64,000 nucleotides of DNA, taken from assembly GCA_001464315.1 (NCBI GenBank), contig LNFK01000065.1, forward strand, positions 1 to 64,000, given 5' to 3'. Positions 32,286 to 41,744 of the stretch are shown here, one piece after another. Made by a program: the position numbers and the translations under genes. Source of the stretch: Sphingomonadales bacterium Ga0077559 (GTDB lineage: Bacteria > Pseudomonadota > Alphaproteobacteria > Sphingomonadales > Sphingomonadaceae). Positions within the stretch are counted from its first letter, which is position 1. Every line of letters starts with the position of its first letter. The notes beneath the pieces are model-generated. The model did not search any database. It had not been told where the DNA came from and worked only from the letters and a program-made list of their open reading frames with translations.

Positions 32286-32324
32286 TGGACACTATACCAT
32301 TTCACATTGGTAAATGGTCCTGAA

Positions 32325-34589
32325 TCAGCCGATTTCAATGCCTTTCGACGCCGCCCAAGCCGCCAAGGTTTCGCGAATATTTTCAGGTGGCGAAATCAGA
32401 AGTTCGTCCATTTTTGCGGCGATTTCGGCGCGACTGATCGAACGGATCATCGCCTTTACTGGACCCACTGCGGCCGGAGTGATCGAAAGACGGCGAATGC
32501 CGATGCCGATAAGGGCAAGCGCCTCCAATGTGCGCCCACCCATTTCGCCGCAAACGGCAACGTCGACATCATGCCCTTCTGTCTCCTTAACCACGCGCCT
32601 GATGAATCGAAGAATCGCCGGACTTAACCAGTCGTAGCGTTCTGCAAGGCGCGGGTCGGCCCTGTCCGCAGCGAATAGGAACTGTGTGAGATCGTTGGTT
32701 CCGATCGACAGGAACTGGATTTTTGGTAGCAATATGTCGAGCGTTTCGGCGAGCGCAGGTACTTCCAGCATTGCCCCATATCGGATTTTGTTCGGAAGCA
32801 ATTTTTTCTGTTTGCCGAGAAAGGCCATTTGCCCCTCAAATATAGCCTTCGCAGCATCGAATTCCCACGGCTCGGAAACCATCGGGAACATGACATTCAG
32901 TGTTCGTCCTGCTGACGCCTCGATCAACGCACGCGCCTGTGCTTTCATCAGGCCCGCATGATCGAGCGAGAGCCTTAACGCGCGCCAGCCAAGCGCAGGA
33001 TTTTCTTCTTGGCTTGTTTCATCTTTTAGGTACGGAAGTGCTTTGTCACCGCCGATATCAAGCGTGCGGAAAATAACCGGCTTGTCACCAGCTGCCTCGA
33101 GCACGTCACGATAGAAACGCTGTTGTCGCTCGCGCTGCGGCAAGGTTGCCGAGATCAGAAACTGAAATTCTGTGCGGAACAACCCGACACCTTCTGCGCC
33201 GGTGGTCGCCAAGGCCGACATATCGTCGCGCAATCCGGCGTTTATCATTAATGTTATAGGCACGCCATCGTTTGTGACCGAAGCATCGTCGCGCTGCGCC
33301 GCATAGCGGGCTTTCTTTTTTTGCCGGTCGACAAGTCCACGCTGGAAAATCTCTTCCATGCCTGATGCCGGGCGCACGATAACACTTTTTTCATCGGCAT
33401 TGAGCAGCAGCATGTCGCCGTCCCGGACCTTATGCCTGATACCCTGCACCCGGCCAAGCACCGGAATTCCCATGGCCCGCGCAACGATAACAACATGCGC
33501 GGTCAGCGAGCCTTCTTCGAGAACCACCCCGCGCAACCGGCGTTTATCATATTCGAGCAATTCGGCCGGACCCAAGTTGCGCGCGATCAGGATGGAGTCT
33601 TTTTTGAGGCCCAGTTGCGCTGCCGTGCTCATTTGCCCCGAGACGATGCGCAGCAACCGGTTCGACAAGTCCTCCAGATCGTGCATGCGGTCGGCCAGCA
33701 GCGGATCGTCGATTTGCCGCATGCGCATCCGGGTTCGTTGCTGCACGCGTTCGATGGCCGCTTCGGCCGTGAGCCCGCTATCGATGGCTTCGTTTATCCG
33801 GCGGCTCCAACCCTCGTCATAAGCGAACATCTTGTAGGTCGCGATGACCTCCTCATGTTCGCCGCCCGTGCCGAAATCGATCTGGCTGGCCATGCGGTCG
33901 ATCTGCTCACGCATCTTGTCGAATGCCGAATAGACGCGCTGGCGTTCGGCCTCGGTATCTTCGGCGACTGTATGTTCGATTCGCACCGTCGGCTGATGGA
34001 ATATCGCGACGCCGGCCGCTGCGCCTTTCACCAGCGGCAGGCCGGTGAGGCTGATCGTTCCGGTTTCATTATCGCCGCCTGTATTTGGGTCGTCGATCAG
34101 ATCGGCGTTGGCGATTAGCTCGGACAAAACCATGGCAACCGTTTGCAACGCCTCGATTTCGACTTCTTCATATCTGCGCGGTTCGACATGTTGCACCGCC
34201 AGTACGCCCACGGCACGTTCGGATCTAACGATTGGCACGCCGGCAAAACTGTGAAAGCGCTCCTCGCCGGTTTCGGGAACGTAGCGGAAATTGGGATGTG
34301 CGGCGGCTTCGTCGAGGTTGAGCGTCTCGACATTTTCGGCGATTGTGCCAACCAGACCCTCGCCAAGCCCCAGCCTTGTCACATGTACCGCCGCCTCATT
34401 CAGTCCGCGGGTAGCAAACAACTCAAGAGCGCCGTCGCGCAGCAAATATATCGAGCAGACTTCACTGCTCAGCGCCTCGCCGATAATGTTCACGACGTGA
34501 TTCAGCTTGCCCTGCGCATGGTTTTTGGACGCCATAACCTCATGCAGGCCGGTCAATATATTGCGGGCAGAACGGGTGGCGCTTTCCAT
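32325..34589 (-). CDS. ptsP: phosphoenolpyruvate--protein phosphotransferase with GAF domain (PtsP, nitrogen PTS EI)
   Basis: N-terminal GAF; GSLTAHVVIVARAMGIPVLG; RTLDIGGDKALPYL; CGEMGG. Confidence 0.95.
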   Translation of the reverse strand: MESATRSARNILTGLHEVMASKNHAQGKLNHVVNIIGEALSSEVCSIYLLRDGALELFATRGLNEAAVHVTRLGLGEGLVGTIAENVETLNLDEAAAHPNFRYVPETGEERFHSFAGVPIVRSERAVGVLAVQHVEPRRYEEVEIEALQTVAMVLSELIANADLIDDPNTGGDNETGTISLTGLPLVKGAAAGVAIFHQPTVRIEHTVAEDTEAERQRVYSAFDKMREQIDRMASQIDFGTGGEHEEVIATYKMFAYDEGWSRRINEAIDSGLTAEAAIERVQQRTRMRMRQIDDPLLADRMHDLEDLSNRLLRIVSGQMSTAAQLGLKKDSILIARNLGPAELLEYDKRRLRGVVLEEGSLTAHVVIVARAMGIPVLGRVQGIRHKVRDGDMLLLNADEKSVIVRPASGMEEIFQRGLVDRQKKKARYAAQRDDASVTNDGVPITLMINAGLRDDMSALATTGAEGVGLFRTEFQFLISATLPQRERQQRFYRDVLEAAGDKPVIFRTLDIGGDKALPYLKDETSQEENPALGWRALRLSLDHAGLMKAQARALIEASAGRTLNVMFPMVSEPWEFDAAKAIFEGQMAFLGKQKKLLPNKIRYGAMLEVPALAETLDILLPKIQFLSIGTNDLTQFLFAADRADPRLAERYDWLSPAILRFIRRVVKETEGHDVDVAVCGEMGGRTLEALALIGIGIRRLSITPAAVGPVKAMIRSISRAEIAAKMDELLISPPENIRETLAAWAASKGIEIG

Positions 34590-34650
34590 GATACCGCCCG
34601 TAGCACGGGCTATTTCACCAAGCGATACCCGGCATAAATTTTATTCGTAA

Positions 34651-34818
34651 TCAGGCCGGAGTCGATTCCTGCGTCAATTGATCCTTGAGTTGAAGCTTTT
34701 GCTTTTTCAGCGAATGGATAAGGCTTGTGTCGGGGAGGGTTCTGCGCTCTTCGCGCTCCAGTTTCTCGTCAAGTTCGGCATGTTTGATGCGAAGTGCGGA
34801 AATATGATTATTATTCAT
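34651..34818 (-). CDS. DUF465 (YdcH-like) small protein
   Basis: MNNNHISALRIKHAELDEKLEREERRTLPDTSLIHSLKKQKLQLKDQLTQESTPA. Confidence 0.88.
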   Translation of the reverse strand: MNNNHISALRIKHAELDEKLEREERRTLPDTSLIHSLKKQKLQLKDQLTQESTPA

Positions 34819-34985
34819 TTCGTTCTCCTTTTTTGAGAATCTACGACCGGGGACATGAGTAAAACATGAAACCGACAAGCTGTCTGCCCCCAATTTTTCA
34901 GTCCGTCCGATCTGCCGAACGCCCAAGGGACTGTTGCAGCAATTTTGGCGGTGACTTGTGAAGCACATTGCGTTTAGAGGGTGTT

Positions 34986-35183
34986 ATGAACGACGAGGGT
35001 TATCAGCAGTTACTCGAACAACTGAAGGTCGAGCATCGGGACCTGGACGATGCGATTAACGCTCTACGTGCGCAAACGATGGTCGACCAATTGCAGATAG
35101 CACGGCTCAAGAAAAAAAAGCTTGTCCTTAAAGATCGGATCATGCGTCTCGAAGACCAGCTGTTGCCCGATATTATTGCCTGA
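34986..35183 (+). CDS. DUF465 (YdcH-like) small protein
   Basis: MNDEGYQQLLEQLKVEHRDLDDAINALRAQTMVDQLQIARLKKKKLVLKDRIMRLEDQLLPDIIA. Confidence 0.88.
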   Translation: MNDEGYQQLLEQLKVEHRDLDDAINALRAQTMVDQLQIARLKKKKLVLKDRIMRLEDQLLPDIIA

Positions 35184-35292
35184 TACTTTAACCAATTTAC
35201 GATTTTAGTCGAAGCGTTTCATCGCGGCACAGTCGCTGCCGCGGCCCAGATCTGGATGATTAGTTCTAACATCAGCGCCCGATATCTGTCAT

Positions 35293-35751
35293 ATGTTTGC
35301 CATGTATAACTCGCATCACGAACTCACGCCAAAACTGCTAGATGCGCTTTACACAGAAGCGATGCTGTTGGCCGATGAGGCGCGATCCTATTTTGACCGC
35401 GATCAGCTTTCGGGCAATCTTTCGCCCGAAATATCGGTGGCGTTTTCGTGCGAGTCGCTAAAAGTGACAACGCGGCTGATGCACAGTATCGCATGGCTTT
35501 TAAACCAAAAGGCGCTGCGCGCTGGTGAATTGTCGCAAGACGATGCGAACAGCGATGCGCGAGATTTGGGCTATGCACCAGCCAGCGATAGCTATCAGGT
35601 CGCGCGTTTCAGTGAAGAGGCGCAGTCGCTTATTGCGGCCAGCGAAGACCTGTATTTTCGTCTACAGCGGTTCAGCAGCAAGATGCGCGACCAGAGCGCA
35701 ACTATGCCCGAACCGCTCGCCATGATGGAACGCATCCGGGCTAATTTTTGA
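35293..35751 (+). CDS. rcdA: DUF1465 family protein (RcdA, regulator of CtrA degradation homolog)
   Basis: LYTEAMLLADEARSYFDRDQLSG...VAFSCESLKVTTRLMHSIAWLLNQKALRAGE. Start may be 35302. Confidence 0.85.
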   Translation: MFAMYNSHHELTPKLLDALYTEAMLLADEARSYFDRDQLSGNLSPEISVAFSCESLKVTTRLMHSIAWLLNQKALRAGELSQDDANSDARDLGYAPASDSYQVARFSEEAQSLIAASEDLYFRLQRFSSKMRDQSATMPEPLAMMERIRANF

Positions 35752-35785
35752 ACGGCTTCATCATTTACGCCTACACAATTTAGGC

Positions 35786-36094
35786 TCAATGTCTCCTCCC
35801 AGCCCAAACGACTCGCCCAATTATGGAGAACGCCGTGGCGTCAACGTCAGGCCAATCGGGATAGGCTGGATTGTCAGACAAGACTGATATTCGTCCCGCC
35901 GGAGCTTTGGCCAATCTCTTCACTATAAGCACATCATCTAACCGGATAACGTGAACGCCGTCCCTTAACGGTGTTTCGGAAGCTTGATTGTCGACCATGA
36001 AGCCATCGCTGTGATTCGACGTCGGCGCCATCGAGTCGCCATCGACGCGAATGAGCGGATGTATTATTATTGGACGATTAGCGGCTTGTCGCAT
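35786..36094 (-). CDS. stand-alone S24 (LexA/repressor-like) peptidase domain, no HTH
   Basis: VDGDSMAPTSNHSDGFMVDN...LRDGVHVIRLDDVLIVKRLAKAPAGRISVLSDNPAYPDW...IIGRVVWAGRRH; Ser/Lys positions retained. May be a truncated pseudogene. Confidence 0.7.
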   Translation of the reverse strand: MRQAANRPIIIHPLIRVDGDSMAPTSNHSDGFMVDNQASETPLRDGVHVIRLDDVLIVKRLAKAPAGRISVLSDNPAYPDWPDVDATAFSIIGRVVWAGRRH

Positions 36095-37022
36095 TCATCC
36101 GGTGCAACGTTGCCAAGGCCGCAGCGAGTGCAGAATCGATATCATCGTCTTTCACTGCTGTAGTTGGCACAGCCTCCAATGTCGGCCGTTCGATGCGTGA
36201 GGGTTCGATGATGATATCGGCTTGTTCCGAAGATTTACCAAAACGTATCATCGGTTCGTTCTGGACAGCTTCTTGAATGCCTGGACGACTTGCGGCGAGT
36301 TCGGTGGCAACAGCCTCAAGTTCGGCGAGTTGCTTTTGGCGTTCGGCCACCGTAGCTTCAAGATGGGCAACCATTTCCGCGAGTGTCGGCTCGACGTCGA
36401 CCATAGCGATTGGTTCGGGTTCGATCTGTGGCTCTGCTAGCGTATCCGGGACAAAAGCAGGCTCAGTTAAAACGCTAATGGGAATGACATCGGGTTCTGT
36501 GCCGACGATTGCTTCGGGCAGTTCGGCCAAATCGAGAACGGGCAGGTCTTGCGAAGCAACCAGCGGTCTGCGCGGCGGTGCGTCGGGGTGGCTGTCGCCA
36601 TTACGTAATTTCGGCAAGTCGGCGAGTTCGGTGATGTCATCTTCGCCTTTGGCCCATGGCATTTTGGGCATTGCGATTGACGGCAATTTGATGTGCGCCA
36701 AACGGTCCTTAAACGACGGTGCCGCATCGGCGGCCGCCCATTCAGATGCGGGTACCGACGGAGCCACAGGCTTCTCCTGACGCAATAGGACATAAGAGAG
36801 TAAGGCCAGTGTAAACGCGCCTGTGCCAAATGCGATGAGCGCGCGTGCGGTATCACCCAAAGGTGCGCGCGCAGCAGGAACCAGCTCCGAAAGTCCGGTG
36901 GAACCGGCAATGCCCTCCAATATCGCGACTGGTACAAACATCGTGGCAACGGCGGCGACGATCGCACCAGCCATGGCCATTGCAATGGCGCGTATCTGGT
37001 TATTGGGAACGCTCTTCCGCAT
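36078..37022 (-). CDS. hypothetical membrane protein with long acidic cytoplasmic tail
   Basis: Two N-terminal hydrophobic helices then an E/P-rich region and a coiled coil (HLEATVAERQKQLAELEAVATELAA). Confidence 0.7.
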   Translation of the reverse strand: MRKSVPNNQIRAIAMAMAGAIVAAVATMFVPVAILEGIAGSTGLSELVPAARAPLGDTARALIAFGTGAFTLALLSYVLLRQEKPVAPSVPASEWAAADAAPSFKDRLAHIKLPSIAMPKMPWAKGEDDITELADLPKLRNGDSHPDAPPRRPLVASQDLPVLDLAELPEAIVGTEPDVIPISVLTEPAFVPDTLAEPQIEPEPIAMVDVEPTLAEMVAHLEATVAERQKQLAELEAVATELAASRPGIQEAVQNEPMIRFGKSSEQADIIIEPSRIERPTLEAVPTTAVKDDDIDSALAAALATLHRMNATSR

Positions 37023-37050
37023 ATTTGCTTCCTGCTACTGGCCCTCTGCC

Positions 37051-38274
37051 TTACGCGGCTCGGGAAATTCCCTTCTGCCCTAGCAGCGAATGGTAAACAG
37101 GTTCGTAACGATAAATATTCTTGTGCCAGCTGCGTTCCGCTTCGACAAATTGTCGAGCGCGGCTGCGCATGGAGGGCCAATCGGCACGATTGGCGAACAG
37201 GGCATCCAGCGATTGTGCAAGATCTTCGGAATTGTCAGCCTTGAACAATTTTCCGGTATCGCCGTCGCGGATCAATTCTCGGTGCCCGCCCACATCGGAG
37301 GCTGCAACCAACCGCCCCTGCGCCATTGCTTCGAGCGGTTTCAAGGGTGTCACGAGCTCGGTTAACCGCATGCGTTTGCGCGGATAGGCCAGAATGTCGA
37401 CCAGACTATAATAACGTTCGACCTCGTCATGCCGCACCCGCCCGGTAAAATGGATGCGGTCGGCGGCAGGCGATGCTGTCGATTGCTGGCGCAGCGCCTG
37501 CTCCGTGGGGCCGCCGCCGACCAGTAGCAGATGCGCGTCGCTGTGCATTAAAGGCATTGCCGCAATCAGGTCATCAAGGCCTTCATAGTCGTAAAAGCTG
37601 CCGATATAGCCGATCACGTCTTTGCCCCTGACGCCGAGTTCTGCTGCGAGAGACTCGTCCGGCGGTGACGGTGAACCGAAAAGTTCGAAATCGACGCCGT
37701 TGGGCGACACGATGATTTTATTCGATGATACGCCGCGCGTAATTAGGTCGGCTTTCAGGCCTTCGCAGATCACTGCGATATGATCGGCGTTGCGCACCAC
37801 GTGATTTTCAAGCGCCCGGGTCATCCGGTATTTGGCCGAACCTTCGGTGCCGGTACCATTACCCACCGCCGCATCCTCCCAGAAGGCACGAATTTCATAT
37901 ACCAGAGGAATAGCGAGCCGCTGTGATGCCCGAAGCGCGGCCAGGCCATTCAATGCAGGCGAATGGGCGTGCAAAAGGTCAAATGGCCATTCGTCATGCA
38001 ACGCGACAATAGCGTCAGCAAGTTGCGCCACTTCGCGCCATTCGCGCAATGGACTGGGTCCGGTCGCTTCGGCCAAGGTGCGGTGGAAGGTCAGGCCTTC
38101 GACATGTTGCATCGGCTCGTTTGGCAATTCGCCATGCTGATATTGCCGCACACCGGTTATTCCCGCGATATCCCATCCGGCTGCTGCTTGCGCTTTCATG
38201 ATCGCGCGCGTGCGAAACGTGTACCCGCTGTGCAACGGCAGGCTATGATCGAGGACGTGCAATATACGTGACAT
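37051..38274 (-). CDS. glycosyltransferase family 4, exosortase A system-associated (TIGR04063-like)
   Basis: MSRILHVLDHSLPLHSGYTFRTRAIMKAQAAAGWDIAGITGVRQ; YEIRAFWEDAAVGNGTGTEGSAKYRMTRALENHV. Confidence 0.88.
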   Translation of the reverse strand: MSRILHVLDHSLPLHSGYTFRTRAIMKAQAAAGWDIAGITGVRQYQHGELPNEPMQHVEGLTFHRTLAEATGPSPLREWREVAQLADAIVALHDEWPFDLLHAHSPALNGLAALRASQRLAIPLVYEIRAFWEDAAVGNGTGTEGSAKYRMTRALENHVVRNADHIAVICEGLKADLITRGVSSNKIIVSPNGVDFELFGSPSPPDESLAAELGVRGKDVIGYIGSFYDYEGLDDLIAAMPLMHSDAHLLLVGGGPTEQALRQQSTASPAADRIHFTGRVRHDEVERYYSLVDILAYPRKRMRLTELVTPLKPLEAMAQGRLVAASDVGGHRELIRDGDTGKLFKADNSEDLAQSLDALFANRADWPSMRSRARQFVEAERSWHKNIYRYEPVYHSLLGQKGISRAA

Positions 38275-38364
38275 GGGCCAAATCACTGCCACAAAACGAT
38301 TAACGTGACGTCAACTCCCCGCTCCTATACAAAAGTTCACGCAAAAAGGGTTTGGGCAATCGAG

Positions 38365-38544
38365 ATGATCGACAATTTATCGATATTATTGAGCCACGCC
38401 CTGCTGGCGTTCGCGCTGTGGCAACTGATGAACCGGCCCGAACTTGACCTCGAAGACCCGCCGATTCCCGATGTCGAGCCCGAAGGTTTTGGGCGCCAGC
38501 GCATCTCAGCGAACCGCGAAAAGCAAGTGGCGCCCGATGCGTGA
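38365..38544 (+). CDS. small membrane-anchored hypothetical protein
   Basis: MIDNLSILLSHALLAFALWQLMNRPELDLEDPPIPDVEPEGFG...; overlaps the next start by 8 nt. Confidence 0.5.
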   Translation: MIDNLSILLSHALLAFALWQLMNRPELDLEDPPIPDVEPEGFGRQRISANREKQVAPDA

Positions 38545-39910
38545 CCTGATCTTTGTCGGCTATGTTGCGCTCATCATGCTGATGGCGTTCAAACGGCCAT
38601 TTTTGTTCACGTTGATATATGCCTATGTCGACATCGTTTCACCGCAACGGTTGAGCTATTTTTTGCTCAATTCGATACCGTTGTCGCTGATCCTATTCGT
38701 GCTGGCGTTTCTCGGATTTTTGATCAGCGATGACAAAAAGGACGTCCGCGTATCGCCGCGCTGGGTGCTTCTGCTCGTGTTGCTTGGCTATTGCGGTTAC
38801 ACCACGACGGTTGCTGCAGAACCTGTTGCAGCGCTCGAAAAATGGAGCTGGGTCTGGAAAGCACTGGTCTTTGCGGCATTCTTGCCGTTGACCCTGCGAA
38901 CAAAATTACGGATCGAAGCGCTGGTTCTGACGATGGTGCTGTGCGCATCGACGCTGATCGTGACCGGCGGCATCAAGACAGCGGCGGGCGGGGGCGGCTA
39001 TGGTTCGTTGGTGATCCTGATAGACGACAATAGCGGCCTGTTCGAAGGCAGCATCATTTCGACCGTAGCGATTACGATCATTCCGTTAATCCTGTGGCTG
39101 GCCAAGCATGGCACGATTTTCAAACCCGAATGGAAGGTCAGCCTGTATGCAGCGGCGCTGATTTTTGCCTGTTTGCTTATTCCAGTGGGTACGCAGGCGC
39201 GCACGGGGATCGTCTGCATTGGCGCGCTGGGAATATTGCTGCTTCGCTACGCACGCTATCGCATGCTTTATTTGGTAGGCGCAACCCTGGTCGCGCTCGC
39301 CGCGATTCCGTTTCTGCCGTCGAGCTTTACCGACCGCGCCGACACCATCAAAAACTACAAAGCCGATGAGTCCGCTTCAACCCGGATCGCTGTGTGGGCG
39401 TGGACCTGGGATTATGTGAAAGAGCATCCGATGGGCGGTGGCTTCGACGTCTATCGCCAGAATCGCATCAGATATGACATTGCCCAAAAAGACATTCCGG
39501 GGCAGCCTACCGATTCCTATGCACCAGAGGTCAAGGAAATCGTCGATCAGGGCCGTGCATTTCATTCAAGCTATTTCGAGATGCTCGGAGAGCAGGGTTT
39601 TCCAGGCCTGTTCATGTGGCTGATTATCCAGGTCGGCGGGGTTTGGCGGATGGAAGTTATCGCGCGCATGTACCGCAAACGAAACCGCGAAGACGAAGCG
39701 TGGGTCGCACCTCTGGCAACGGCTTTGCAGAACAGCCAGATCATCTATCTTGTTGGATCATTGTTCGTCGGCATTGCATTTCAAGCCTTTTTCTTCATGC
39801 TAACCGCGTTACAAATTGGCCTTGACACCTATCTTTCACGGCGGCGGCGCGAGGCGGCGTGGAAGCCGATCAACCGCCAGCGGGCACAACTGGCTGCGCC
39901 TGTCGCGTGA
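38537..39910 (+). CDS. O-antigen ligase-like, putative exosortase A-associated O-glycosylation ligase (TIGR03097-like)
   Basis: MRDLIFVGYVALIMLMAFKRPFLFTLIYAYVDIVSPQRLSYF; GGIKTAAGGGGYGSLV; multi-TM; HPMGGGFDVY. Confidence 0.85.
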   Translation: MRDLIFVGYVALIMLMAFKRPFLFTLIYAYVDIVSPQRLSYFLLNSIPLSLILFVLAFLGFLISDDKKDVRVSPRWVLLLVLLGYCGYTTTVAAEPVAALEKWSWVWKALVFAAFLPLTLRTKLRIEALVLTMVLCASTLIVTGGIKTAAGGGGYGSLVILIDDNSGLFEGSIISTVAITIIPLILWLAKHGTIFKPEWKVSLYAAALIFACLLIPVGTQARTGIVCIGALGILLLRYARYRMLYLVGATLVALAAIPFLPSSFTDRADTIKNYKADESASTRIAVWAWTWDYVKEHPMGGGFDVYRQNRIRYDIAQKDIPGQPTDSYAPEVKEIVDQGRAFHSSYFEMLGEQGFPGLFMWLIIQVGGVWRMEVIARMYRKRNREDEAWVAPLATALQNSQIIYLVGSLFVGIAFQAFFFMLTALQIGLDTYLSRRRREAAWKPINRQRAQLAAPVA

Positions 39911-39973
39911 CCTCATGAACCGGTGCAGCCTCCTATGGTTGTAAGCAACGCCCATAGCCTCTAATGGCGACAC

Positions 39974-41146
39974 ATGACTGTACGGGCCGCACCAAAAACT
40001 CTTCAAATAGACGCTGATTCATTTTTGCCCCGATTACAGGGATATTCGGATACGCTTATCGAATGGGTACAGGGTAATGCGGTCGAGCTCGGCATCGCAC
40101 TGGCCGCCGCAGTTATTGTCTTTTTGCTGCTAAGCTGGCTGAAACGTATAGCGGCAAAGATCGCCCGCGAGAACGAAAATCGCGCTGAACTAAAATCAAT
40201 CATCGCACGAACGCTCGCCCGCACAAGCAAGTTTTTCCGTGTCATGGTCGCAGTCGAACTGGTCAATCGTTACGCCAATGCACCTGCTATGCTGGCGCGA
40301 ACAATCGATATATTGTTCACCATTGCCGTTGTTATCCAAGTCGCAATCTGGATGCGTGAAATCATTCTTGGGTTTGTTGAGCGGCGCGCGGGCAACGCGC
40401 AACACGAGCGCGATACGCTGGCAAGTGCGATGGTGCTGATTAGGCTTCTCGTAAGCTTCGCCGTGTTCGCCATTGCTGCCATAGTCATTCTCGATAATCT
40501 GGGTGTCAATGTAACCGGTTTGATTGCTGGACTTGGCGTTGGCGGCATTGCCATCGGGCTAGCCGCGCAGGGAATATTCTCTGACCTGTTTGCTGCTATT
40601 TCGATTATTTTCGACAAGCCGTTCAAGCGTGGCGACACGGTGAGCTATGACACCACGACTGCCCGGGTCGAAAAGATCGGTATGAAAAGCACGCGGCTAC
40701 GTGCTTTGACCGGCGAGGAAAAAATTATCTCGAACAGCAAGCTGTTGGATAAGGAAATTACCAACAACACGCTGACCATTTACCGGCGCGTCAGTTTCCC
40801 GCTTAGCCTGGTGTACCACACCCCGCCCGCTACTGCGGCTGCTGTACCGGACATCTTGCAGGGGATTGTTGAAGCCAATGACTGCGAATTCATCCGTGCT
40901 GGCTTCAATACATTCGGTCCGAGCGCGCTTGATTTTCAGCTGGTGTTCGATGTCCCCAGCGACGATGTCGAGATAATGTTTAAGGCGCGCCACGCCATTG
41001 GCATTGCGATTGTCGAGCGGTTTGACCGCGAAGGCATCGAGTTCGCCTATCCGACACAAACGACCTATACAGCGTCGCCTGATGGCACCTTGGTGATGCC
41101 TTATGCGTCACCCCCGGCATCGCCGAATCCGCGCACCAAAGCCTGA
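39974..41146 (+). CDS. MscS-family mechanosensitive ion channel
   Basis: NVTGLIAGLGVGGIAIGLAAQGIFSDLFAAISIIFDKPFKRGDTV. Confidence 0.94.
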   Translation: MTVRAAPKTLQIDADSFLPRLQGYSDTLIEWVQGNAVELGIALAAAVIVFLLLSWLKRIAAKIARENENRAELKSIIARTLARTSKFFRVMVAVELVNRYANAPAMLARTIDILFTIAVVIQVAIWMREIILGFVERRAGNAQHERDTLASAMVLIRLLVSFAVFAIAAIVILDNLGVNVTGLIAGLGVGGIAIGLAAQGIFSDLFAAISIIFDKPFKRGDTVSYDTTTARVEKIGMKSTRLRALTGEEKIISNSKLLDKEITNNTLTIYRRVSFPLSLVYHTPPATAAAVPDILQGIVEANDCEFIRAGFNTFGPSALDFQLVFDVPSDDVEIMFKARHAIGIAIVERFDREGIEFAYPTQTTYTASPDGTLVMPYASPPASPNPRTKA

Positions 41147-41261
41147 TTCGCTTTCACGCGGATTTGCCAGCCAAGCATGCCGTAACGGCAAAAGTGCAGG
41201 GCTTGTATTGCGGCCCTAATCGGGCCACGATGCCGCAAAATTTAGCGGAGAAGGATATCTA

Positions 41262-41720
41262 ATGAGCACCATCACCCCAGCCGAACTAGCGACCAAAGTC
41301 GGCGAGCAAATCGGCACGTCCGAATGGATATTGGTCGATCAGGGCATGATCAACAAGTTCGCAGATGCAACAGGCGACCACCAGTTTATTCACGTCAATG
41401 AAGAGATGGCGAAAATGACCCCGTTCGGCGGAACCATCGCCCATGGTTTTTTGACGCTGTCGCTGTTTCCGGTGATGAGCGCAAAGTCTGATTGCCCCAA
41501 GATCGAAGGCGTCAAAATGGGCGTAAATTACGGTGGCAACAAAACGAGGTTCCTGTCGCCTGTCCGTTCAGGCAAGCGGGTGCGCGGTCATTTCAAATTG
41601 CTTGAGCTTACCGAAAAGCGCCCCGGCCAATGGCAGCAAACATTGGAGTTTACGGTCGAGATCGAAGGCGAAGACAAGCCCGCCTTGCAGGCCGAATGGA
41701 TCAGCCAGTTTTTCGTATAA
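41262..41720 (+). CDS. MaoC family dehydratase (R-specific enoyl-CoA hydratase type)
   Basis: FADATGDHQFIHVNEEMAKMTPFGGTIAHGFLTLSL. Confidence 0.94.
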   Translation: MSTITPAELATKVGEQIGTSEWILVDQGMINKFADATGDHQFIHVNEEMAKMTPFGGTIAHGFLTLSLFPVMSAKSDCPKIEGVKMGVNYGGNKTRFLSPVRSGKRVRGHFKLLELTEKRPGQWQQTLEFTVEIEGEDKPALQAEWISQFFV

Positions 41721-41744
41721 TTTTTAATTTAAGGAACCATTCCC

